Source: CAZQLE01 sp964593905
GTDB taxonomy: Bacteria > Chloroflexota > Anaerolineae > Anaerolineales > Anaerolineaceae
NCBI GenBank assembly: GCA_964593905.1
Contig: CAZQLE010000151.1
Location: 1 to 9,859 of the forward strand
Direction of reading: 5' to 3'
DNA length: 9,859 nt
In this document: one piece after another, positions 1-5,241 of the stretch
How the letters are laid out: each line of letters begins with the position of its first letter
Position numbering within the stretch: position 1 is the stretch's first letter
Made by a program: the position numbers and the translations under genes
Notes under the pieces: generated by a model
Seen by the model: only the letters and a program-made list of their open reading frames with translations
Database searches by the model: none
Told to the model about the DNA's origin: nothing

Positions 1-12
1 GATCGATCTGCC

Positions 13-1002
13 ATGAAAAACGAAAGCTCCGACATCCATCCAGAACTTCAACAATTCGCAAAATTTTTTCCAAACCTGACCTTCAGCCGCAAGAATCTCT
101 GGCTTGTGAACCTTTTGCCGCGCCTCTTGCCCGCGCCGGCCCGTCCCAAAGGCATCCGCATCCAAAACGTCCTGATCCCGGGCAGTGAAGACCAGAAAAG
201 CATCCGCTTGCGCATTTACAGACCCACCGCAATGGCTGGGCGAACCATACCGGCATTGCTCTGGTTTCACGGCGGCGGGTACGTGTCGGGCAGGCCTGAA
301 CAGGATGAGCAGCGCTGCATACAGTATGCCCTGGAACTGAATATCACGGTCGTCTCGGTCGATTACCGCCTGGCGCCCAAAAATCCCTTTCCGGCGGCGT
401 TGGAGGATGGTTACACCGCCCTCAAGTGGGCGGCAGCGCACGCACCCATCGACAACCAGCGCATTGCAATCGGCGGCGCCAGCGCAGGGGCCGGCCTGGC
501 AGCTGCCCTCATTCACCTGGCTCATGACCGCCGGGAAATTCAGCCCATCTTTCAATTACTGGTCTATCCCATGCTGGACGACCGAACAGTTTTGCGTTCA
601 GATGTGGATGACAGCCAAAACATTACCTGGAATCAGAAAAGCAACCGGTTTGGCTGGGAGTCTTATCTGGCAAAAAAATGCGGGCAGGAAGATCTGCCGG
701 AATATGCGGTGCCTGCGCGCCGCGAAAACCTGGCGGGCCTGCCCGCAGCCTGGATCGGGGTGGGGACCCTGGATCTGTTTTATGATGAAGATAAGACCTA
801 TGCGCGCAGGCTGCAAGCGGCGGGTGTGCCGTGCGAATTATGCGAAGTTCCCGGCGGCTTTCATGCCTTTGATGTATTTCTAAACCAAATCCCGCTGGTG
901 CAGGATTTTCGAAAATCTCAAATTGCGGCGCTGAAGAAATGTTTTTTCTCAGACGGGATCTATTTCAATTCCACCAACCCCGCACCCGCTGCCTCCCGAT
1001 AA
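13..1002 (+). CDS. alpha/beta-hydrolase, HSL-type esterase/lipase
   Basis: This 329-residue protein looks like a soluble carboxylesterase of the hormone-sensitive-lipase (Abhydrolase_3) family, which hydrolyses short-chain esters; the substrate cannot be told from sequence. All expected parts are visible: the oxyanion motif HGGG at residues 86-89, the nucleophile elbow GASAG with Ser157, the acid Asp254 in TLDLFYDED and the base His284 in GGFHAFD. The YRLAP block typical of the family sits between the first two. Length is normal. There is no signal peptide. The ATG at 13 is the first in frame but lies 12 bases from the window edge, has no clear Shine-Dalgarno sequence, and the frame is open to base 1, so the true start may lie further upstream. 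The last roughly 14 codons run into the opposite-strand gene. Family is secure; the start is not. Confidence 0.88.
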   Translation: MKNESSDIHPELQQFAKFFPNLTFSRKNLWLVNLLPRLLPAPARPKGIRIQNVLIPGSEDQKSIRLRIYRPTAMAGRTIPALLWFHGGGYVSGRPEQDEQRCIQYALELNITVVSVDYRLAPKNPFPAALEDGYTALKWAAAHAPIDNQRIAIGGASAGAGLAAALIHLAHDRREIQPIFQLLVYPMLDDRTVLRSDVDDSQNITWNQKSNRFGWESYLAKKCGQEDLPEYAVPARRENLAGLPAAWIGVGTLDLFYDEDKTYARRLQAAGVPCELCEVPGGFHAFDVFLNQIPLVQDFRKSQIAALKKCFFSDGIYFNSTNPAPAASR

Positions 1003-1892
1003 AACCGGCCGCGGTTAAACGAGCGCACCGCGCGCTGCACCCCGGCCAGCAGCTCAGGCTGGTGCTGCGGCTCGCGGTCATAATAGCCCTCCTGCCAGAA
1101 ATTGCGCACCCCGAACAGCAAATGAAAATACAACGCCCGCAAAAAACCCAGCGTGTTGACCCTGGCGTGGTTCAATTCGGGCTGGCTGTAGCTTTCCTGC
1201 CACGGCGACAGCCCGGCCGGGGCCAACAGACCCGCCAGCCAGGCCTCAAAGAATCCCAGCTCCACCTCACCGCGCAGCAGCACGGTATACACCGCCGTCG
1301 CCAGGCGCTGGTCTTCTTCAAACAAAAAGACGCTCTCCGCCGGGCAGGTCACCCGCGCCGCCACCGTGTTCAAAATGGCCTCCAGCCCCGCCCGGTCTGT
1401 ATGGCGGCTGCGCGCCAGGTCACCCAGCAGGTCGGCCCCGTGGGCCAATGCGTGCGCCCAGCCTTTTTCAAACACATACCCGCGCAGATCGCGTTCGGCC
1501 AGCAGGCCGGCCAGGCTCTGCTCGCGCCAGCCGGCCACCTCTTGCGCCGTCAGAAACGGCTTCCCGGTTTCGGCGCAGTGCTGCTCATGACGGATAACCG
1601 CCCCCAGAATCAGCGCTGAAAAGGCGCGTAAAAAGACGCGGTCGTCGCCCTGTTCGCCCAGCCCCATCTGCAAATTGTCACACAACTGACCGGCCATTCC
1701 CTTCAATTCGGTCGGGGTGTAACAGCCGTTATTAATCCACTCCCAGATGATCTCCAGGCTGGTCTCGCGCCGGTCCGAATCGGGCGAGCCCAGGTTGGCG
1801 AGCAGTTGCGGGGCAAGCTGCTGCGGGCTGCTCCCGGCCGGAATGGCAAAAGACTGGTCCATGATGGCTTTCAATTCGGTATTGGTTAGCAT
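960..1892 (-). CDS. DUF2785-like protein of unknown function
   Basis: This 310-residue, mostly helical soluble protein has no signal peptide or membrane segment. I recognise the pattern of the uncharacterised DUF2785 family, mainly from the block RVFLRAFSALILGAVIRHE (about residues 85-103) and the block around GWAHALAHGADLLGDLA (about residues 144-160), a conserved Trp/His-rich stretch. The fold looks like alpha-helical repeats. No catalytic motif can be assigned and no function is claimed. The ATG at 1892 is preceded by GGAG four bases upstream (TTTTGGAGCCGT), supporting the start. It appears monocistronic, with its own promoter-like sequence at 1983-1956, and lies downstream of the terminator that closes the ABC operon. 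Its 3' end overlaps the hydrolase gene. The TELK-containing segments near residues 5-14 and 60-69 resemble each other slightly, probably by chance. Confidence 0.75.
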   Translation of the reverse strand: MLTNTELKAIMDQSFAIPAGSSPQQLAPQLLANLGSPDSDRRETSLEIIWEWINNGCYTPTELKGMAGQLCDNLQMGLGEQGDDRVFLRAFSALILGAVIRHEQHCAETGKPFLTAQEVAGWREQSLAGLLAERDLRGYVFEKGWAHALAHGADLLGDLARSRHTDRAGLEAILNTVAARVTCPAESVFLFEEDQRLATAVYTVLLRGEVELGFFEAWLAGLLAPAGLSPWQESYSQPELNHARVNTLGFLRALYFHLLFGVRNFWQEGYYDREPQHQPELLAGVQRAVRSFNRGRFYREAAGAGLVELK

Positions 1893-1955
1893 ACGGCTCC
1901 AAAATCAACGGGTTTGTTGAAAATGACCGGGCATTGATTCTGCGCGGTCAAGATG

Positions 1956-1983
1956 ATTATACGGTTCGGCCCCCCATTCGCAA
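1956..1983 (-). promoter_or_regulatory. putative sigma70-type promoter of the DUF2785-like gene
   Basis: Reading the minus strand, TTGCGA (1983-1978) is followed after 16 bases by a perfect TATAAT (1961-1956). Transcription would start near 1949, leaving a leader of about 57 nt before the ATG at 1892. It lies just after the ABC operon terminator, so it could give the gene its own transcript. The -35 match is only partial (TTG plus the final A). Confidence 0.5.
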
Positions 1984-2052
1984 CCTGCTTTTGGCCAGGT
2001 TTGCCGGGTCCCCCGCCCCCTGTCAGTCGTGTCATGCTGCGCCAATCTGCCC

Positions 2053-2088
2053 AAAAAAAATCCCCCGTGTCCGACCGACACAGGGGGG
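2053..2088 (-). terminator. rho-independent terminator of the ABC importer operon
   Basis: On the minus strand the arm CCCCCTGTGTC pairs with GACACGGGGG across the short loop GGTCG, with one bulged base, and is followed at once by A and eight T residues (2060-2053). It begins 23 bases after the ATPase stop codon. GC-rich stem plus U-tract is a textbook intrinsic terminator. On the plus strand the hairpin is followed by mixed sequence, so it should work in one direction only. Confidence 0.9.
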
Positions 2089-2111
2089 AATGATGGTTTT
2101 TCATCGGCGGC

Positions 2112-2855
2112 CTACCGCACCAGAATCTGCGAAAGAAATGCGCGGGTGCGTTCGTGCACCGCGTGATCAAAGATCTTTTCTGGCGTGCCGCGCTCGACAA
2201 TCTTGCCCTCATCCATAAACACCACCTCATCAGCGGCGGCGCGCGCAAAACCCATCTCGTGGGTCACAATCACCATGGTAATGCCGGTGCGCGCCAGGCT
2301 GGTCATCACATCCAGCACCTCTTTAATCATCTCGGGGTCCAGCGCGCTGGTAGGCTCGTCAAACAGCATGATCTTGGGGGTCTGCGCCAGCGCGCGCGCA
2401 ATGGCCACCCGCTGCTGCTGCCCGCCCGAAAGCTGGGCCGGGAAAACACCCGCTTTTTCAGCAATCCCCACCCGCTCCAACTGCTGCATGGCAGCGGTTT
2501 CGGCCTCTTCGCGCGCCACACCGCCCACCACGCGCTGCGCCAGGGTCACATTATCCAACACCGACAGGTGCGGGTAAAGATTAAAGTGCTGGAACACCAT
2601 GCCCACCTGGCTGCGCAGGTTGTTCAGTTGTTTCTGGTCGCCGGTCACCTGCACGCCGTCAATATACACCTCACCCCGGTCGGGGGTTTCAAGCCGGTTC
2701 AGACAGCGCAGCAGGGTCGATTTTCCCGAACCGCTGGGGCCAATAATCACCACCACTTTACCGCGCTGCACAGTCAGGCTCACGTTCTCCAACGCCTGCA
2801 CCCGGCCAAAGTTTTTATACAAATTGCGGGCCACAATCATATCTTCAGCGTTCAT
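2112..2855 (-). CDS. polar amino-acid ABC transporter ATP-binding protein (GlnQ/HisP type)
   Basis: This is the cytoplasmic ATPase that powers the importer encoded upstream. With the chosen start it has 247 residues, normal for the GlnQ/HisP/ArtP family. Visible motifs are Walker A GPSGSGKST (39-47, Lys45), Q-loop Gln89 in VFQHFNLYPHL, signature LSGGQ (142-146), Walker B IMLFDE (162-167, Glu167), D-loop SALD (170-173) and switch His199 in VTHEMGFA. The C-terminal HERTRAFLSQIL is typical of the amino-acid subfamily. The frame is open to a further upstream ATG at 2891, but I chose 2855 because AGAAGG (2871-2866) lies 10 bases before it, and the start then overlaps the permease stop by only 11 bp, as expected for translational coupling. 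ATG at 2840 is an alternative. The exact amino acid carried cannot be read from the ATPase. Confidence 0.95.
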   Translation of the reverse strand: MNAEDMIVARNLYKNFGRVQALENVSLTVQRGKVVVIIGPSGSGKSTLLRCLNRLETPDRGEVYIDGVQVTGDQKQLNNLRSQVGMVFQHFNLYPHLSVLDNVTLAQRVVGGVAREEAETAAMQQLERVGIAEKAGVFPAQLSGGQQQRVAIARALAQTPKIMLFDEPTSALDPEMIKEVLDVMTSLARTGITMVIVTHEMGFARAAADEVVFMDEGKIVERGTPEKIFDHAVHERTRAFLSQILVR

Positions 2856-3726
2856 GCTGACCATACCTTCTTTCGAGATATTTAACCACAAACGAAAGCA
2901 GCACCGTCATCACCAGGTAAAGCACGGCCAGAATCGTATAGGTCTCTTGAAATTGAAAACTGCGCCCGGCATACAGACGAGCATACTGGGTAATATCGCG
3001 CACCGCCAGAATGGAGACCAGCGATGAATCTTTGAGCATCGAGACAAAATCATTGCCCAGCGCGGGCAACACATTGCGCACCGCCTGGGGCAGAATAACA
3101 TAACGCATGGCCTGGGCATAGCTCATGCCCTGCGAACGGGCCGCTTCCATCTGTCCGCGCCCAATCGATTGGATGCCGGCGCGGAAGATTTCGGCAAGAA
3201 AAGCGCCGTAGGTGATGGATAAAGCTACCACGGCGCGCAGATTCATTGAAACCACACTGGGATCGAGGGCGGTCAGCCGGTTGCCCAGGCTGGTCAGCCC
3301 CAGCGTTTGCAATTGATGGCCCAGGGCATTAATACCCTGAATGGCGCCAGGGACCACCACCAGCGCGATAAAAAAGATCAACACCATCATCGGCACGCCG
3401 CGAATCACCTCAACATAAAAGGTGCCTGCGTTGCGCAGCACCACACTGTTTGAAATGCGCAGCAGGCCGGTCACCAGGCCCAGAACCAGCGCAATGCCAA
3501 AAGCCGAAACCGTTGTCGTCAGGGTAATGGTCAGCCCGGCGCGGATGAAATTAAAGGCATCACGATAATTTTCATTGTTCAAGATCGAAGACACCACCAG
3601 AATAGCCAGCAGCGCCATGACAGCCAGCCACCACGGAAAAGTTTCCAGCCGGCGCCTCAGCCGGCCGCGTAAATCTGCGGGTACCGCGACCCGCGGAAGC
3701 GATTCAGATTGTGCTTTTACAGCCAT
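2845..3726 (-). CDS. amino-acid ABC transporter permease (HisM/GlnP type)
   Basis: This 293-residue inner-membrane permease forms the translocation channel. It begins with a basic cytoplasmic stretch (RGRLRRRLE, about residues 20-28), then a hydrophobic segment (about 32-49). A HisM/GlnP-type core follows, starting with RAGLTITLTTTVSAFGIALVLG, plus several further membrane spans. The EAA loop that docks on the ATPase is clear: EAARSQGMS begins at Glu194, with the conserved Gly200, followed by VILPQAVRNVLPALGN. The family motif RGVPMMVLIFF is also present. AGGAG (3737-3733) lies six bases before the ATG. Only one permease is encoded, so the channel is probably a homodimer. An inserted hydrophilic loop of about 45 residues (roughly 130-172) between membrane segments is longer than in short GlnP proteins, though it is seen in some larger relatives. 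The gene overlaps the ATPase start. Confidence 0.95.
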   Translation of the reverse strand: MAVKAQSESLPRVAVPADLRGRLRRRLETFPWWLAVMALLAILVVSSILNNENYRDAFNFIRAGLTITLTTTVSAFGIALVLGLVTGLLRISNSVVLRNAGTFYVEVIRGVPMMVLIFFIALVVVPGAIQGINALGHQLQTLGLTSLGNRLTALDPSVVSMNLRAVVALSITYGAFLAEIFRAGIQSIGRGQMEAARSQGMSYAQAMRYVILPQAVRNVLPALGNDFVSMLKDSSLVSILAVRDITQYARLYAGRSFQFQETYTILAVLYLVMTVLLSFVVKYLERRYGQHER

Positions 3727-3752
3727 TACCTGCTCCTGTTTGTTTCTTAGAC

Positions 3753-3798
3753 GGGGCGCAGTGGGTTCTCACCGCCTGCTGGCGCCACACTGCGCCCC
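3753..3798 (-). promoter_or_regulatory. intercistronic hairpin 2, perfect 11-bp stem
   Basis: GGGGCGCAGTG (3753-3763) is the exact reverse complement of CACTGCGCCCC (3788-3798), with a 24-nt loop. It lies between the binding-protein and permease genes, and its permease-side end (base 3753) is 15 nt from the permease Shine-Dalgarno sequence. In the minus-strand transcript it is not followed by a U-run, so it is more likely an RNA-stabilising or processing element, or a weak attenuator, than a true terminator. On the plus strand it is followed by ATTTTTGG, but no plus-strand gene ends here. Confidence 0.7.
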
Positions 3799-3804
3799 AT
3801 TTTT

Positions 3805-3829
3805 GGCTGAATTGAGTTTTCATTCAGCC
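3805..3829 (-). promoter_or_regulatory. intercistronic hairpin 1, perfect 8-bp stem
   Basis: GGCTGAAT (3805-3812) pairs perfectly with ATTCAGCC (3822-3829) around a 9-nt loop. It begins 16 bases after the stop codon of the binding-protein gene and directly precedes the larger hairpin. Hairpins at this place in importer operons commonly protect the upstream message and give more binding protein than permease; that role here is an inference. Confidence 0.6.
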
Positions 3830-3845
3830 GGCGAAAGTTTCCAAC

Positions 3846-4769
3846 CTACTTGATATCTTCACTGGTAATTTTGAAATCGGGCCCAAAGTAGCGAGTGTTA
3901 ATCTCTTCCAGCGTGCCATCGGCCTGCATGGCTTCAATGGCCTGGTTCACCGGGGCTACCAGTTCGCTGCCTTTGGGGAAGATAAAGCCCAGGCCGTCCG
4001 AAGAAATGCTCGGCCCGACAAATTCGAGCTGGTCGGCGTTCTCGCCCATATAGCCCAGCCCGGCCACTGCGTCAATCAACACCGCATCCACATCCCCTGA
4101 AATCAGAGTCTGCACAGCAAAGGGCATCTGCTCAAAAGCCTGAATGCGGTCTTCGGGCAGGAATTTGACCGCTGTTTCGTAATTGGTGGTTCCCGACTGG
4201 GTGGCCAGGGTAAATTCGGGGTTGGCAGCCAGCTCTTCGATCGAAGCAAAACGGGTCTCACCCTTGCGCACCAGTAAACGCTGCTCAATATTGAGGTAAT
4301 TGACCGAGAAATCGACGATCTGCTGGCGTTCTTCGGTATTGGTCAGGCCATCGGCGCCCACATCAGTCTGGCCGTCTGCCACCGATTGGATCAAACCATC
4401 CCAGCCGGTTTCGACAAACACCGGGGTGCAGCGCAGCCGGGTGCAGAGCTCGGTCCAGGTGTCATAATCCCACCCGCCGGGTTCACCAGTTTTGAGTTCG
4501 ATATAGTTAAAGGGCAGGTAAGCATTCTCCACCGCAATGGTCACTTCGCGACATTCCAGGTCCACCAGGGCCGTATCGGGCGAACCCAGGCAGCCTTCCG
4601 GCTGGTCGGCCGCGGGGGCGGCAGTTGGTTCAACGGCAGCGGGTTCGGCGGTGGGCGCTTCGGCAGCAGTCGGCTCGGCAGCCGGGGCCTCAGTGGGGCT
4701 GCCGGCGCAGGCAGCCAGAAGCATTGCAATGGTCAAAATAATGCTCAGGGCGAAAACTTTGTTTTTCAT
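3846..4769 (-). CDS. polar amino-acid ABC transporter substrate-binding lipoprotein (SBP_bac_3)
   Basis: This 307-residue lipoprotein captures the substrate outside the membrane and delivers it to the permease. The signal peptide MKNKVFALSIILTIAMLLAAC ends in a lipobox with Cys21 as the lipidation site. An unusually Ala/Pro/Glu/Thr-rich tether follows (about residues 22-59). The binding domain then begins at EVTIAVENAYLPFNYI and shows family hallmarks: GGWDYDTW, WDGLIQSVADGQTDVGADGLTNTEER, VDFSVNYL and the hinge-region VDAVLIDA. Extra cysteines (Cys60 and the one in LECREV) might form a disulfide. I start at ATG 4769 because GAGGAG (4779-4774) lies four bases upstream and the signal peptide begins there; the longer frame from a TTG at 4817 would start inside the leader terminator region. 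The substrate, a polar amino acid, is not resolvable. Confidence 0.95.
   Translation of the reverse strand: MKNKVFALSIILTIAMLLAACAGSPTEAPAAEPTAAEAPTAEPAAVEPTAAPAADQPEGCLGSPDTALVDLECREVTIAVENAYLPFNYIELKTGEPGGWDYDTWTELCTRLRCTPVFVETGWDGLIQSVADGQTDVGADGLTNTEERQQIVDFSVNYLNIEQRLLVRKGETRFASIEELAANPEFTLATQSGTTNYETAVKFLPEDRIQAFEQMPFAVQTLISGDVDAVLIDAVAGLGYMGENADQLEFVGPSISSDGLGFIFPKGSELVAPVNQAIEAMQADGTLEEINTRYFGPDFKITSEDIK
4593..4706 (-). repeat. low-complexity Ala/Pro/Glu/Thr tether of the lipoprotein
   Basis: The codons just after lipidated Cys21 encode imperfect repeats of the type AEPTAAEAP, VEPTAAPA, roughly 38 residues. At the DNA level this is a stretch of repeated GCC/GCG/CCG-type codons. It probably acts as a flexible spacer between the membrane anchor and the binding domain. 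Such tethers are frequent in Chloroflexota lipoproteins, which supports the proposed taxonomy. Confidence 0.8.
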
Positions 4770-4815
4770 TAGACTCCTCAAATCCTTTGGCAAAAAATAA
4801 TTTTGATCAGACAAC

Positions 4816-4842
4816 AAAAAACCCCTCCCTGCCAGGGAGAGG
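4816..4842 (-). terminator. premature intrinsic terminator in the leader of the ABC operon
   Basis: On the minus strand CCTCTCCCT pairs with AGGGAGGGG (nine pairs, one of them G-U) around the loop GGC, followed immediately by six T residues (4821-4816). The G-U pair forms only in minus-strand RNA; on the plus strand the same position is a C-A mismatch. It lies downstream of the operon promoter and 47 bases before the first start codon, with no minus-strand gene ending upstream. It therefore looks like an attenuator, not the end of another gene. Confidence 0.8.
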
Positions 4843-4844
4843 TC

Positions 4845-4957
4845 TTGTTTCTTACGCTAGTGCCCGTTGATTCGCAACGTCAAGCTGCCGAAACCGCTCC
4901 TGACAGGAGTTTCGTCTGGCCATGCTTAATATGCTTATGGGCGAAGTTCGTAAACAT
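4845..4957 (-). ncRNA. structured 5' leader, candidate cis-regulatory RNA or riboswitch aptamer
   Basis: Between the promoter and the leader terminator the minus-strand RNA can fold into a closed multi-helix element. Pairings found by eye are: an outer stem of 4949-4953 with 4852-4856 (TTACG with CGTAA); GCCC/GGGC (4939-4942 with 4862-4865); 4924-4929 with 4880-4885 (TTAAGC with GCTTGA, one G-U); a hairpin at 4889-4914 with CGAAAC/GTTTCG, a 3-nt bulge and TCCT/AGGA; and CGTTG/CAACG at 4865-4879. The last overlaps the inner closing stem by one base. I compared it with classes I remember (T-box, SAM, lysine, glycine, glutamine, guanidine, purine) and found no match. No covariation can be tested here. 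Regulation by a ligand is an inference from architecture. Confidence 0.5.
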
Positions 4958-4963
4958 GTGTCG

Positions 4964-4992
4964 TTTATATCACGCGTAAAAAGCATTGTCAA
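4964..4992 (-). promoter_or_regulatory. sigma70-type promoter of the ABC importer operon
   Basis: On the minus strand a perfect TTGACA (4992-4987) is followed after 17 bases by TATAAA (4969-4964), close to ideal in both boxes and spacing. The predicted start is near 4957, giving a leader of about 190 nt before the ATG at 4769. A promoter this strong combined with a leader terminator suggests that expression is controlled after initiation. Confidence 0.8.
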
Positions 4993-5181
4993 TACAGAAA
5001 ATTTCGACAGCCAAAATACCCTGCAAATTCGGGTCACAAAAACAATTTTTAATTCCGTTTCAGAAGTTAAAAGAAAATTTAAGCGCCCTTTTTACCACAG
5101 CAAAACTGAAAGAAAATCGAATCGTGAAAGATCCCCGCCGCAGTGCACCAGGGCGCAACCTGTCAGTTGCATAACAATGCC

Positions 5182-5210
5182 TTGCGCAGAATCACGGGTC
5201 AGAATATACT
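5182..5210 (+). promoter_or_regulatory. putative promoter of the glycogen debranching gene
   Basis: TTGCGC (5182-5187) and TATACT (5205-5210) are separated by 17 bases. The -10 box matches five of six positions, the -35 only three. Transcription would start near 5217, about 25 nt before the preferred start codon at 5242. The remainder of the divergent spacer (about 4993-5181) is AT-richer and I see no gene in it, only short spurious frames. Confidence 0.45.
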
Positions 5211-5241
5211 CAGAGTATTGATGAGCAAAAGCGGAGCAGAC

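Noticed and set aside
939..1619. 226-residue plus-strand frame
   Set aside because: Antisense to the DUF2785-like gene; Gln/Arg/His-rich composition typical of a non-coding shadow in GC-rich DNA.
2154..2885. 243-residue plus-strand frame
   Set aside because: It lies wholly antisense to the ABC ATPase, is His/Gln-rich as expected from a shadow frame, and shows no ribosome site or family motif.
4770..4817. Longer binding protein starting at TTG 4817
   Set aside because: It would add 16 residues before a perfect lipoprotein signal peptide; GAGGAG sits just before ATG 4769.
4816..4880. T-box leader
   Set aside because: GGGCACTAGCG before the terminator faintly recalls the T-box sequence, but the UGGNACC core is missing and the leader is too short for a full Stem I.
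4852..5221. Small frames in the divergent spacer (4852-5037 minus, 4922-5221 plus, 4986-5174 plus)
   Set aside because: They overlap the importer promoter and leader structure, have no convincing ribosome sites and no recognisable protein pattern.
5143..5241. Longer debranching enzyme starting at 5143 or 5221
   Set aside because: The 5143 start precedes the likely promoter, and the extra residues are not family-like; GGAG favours 5242.
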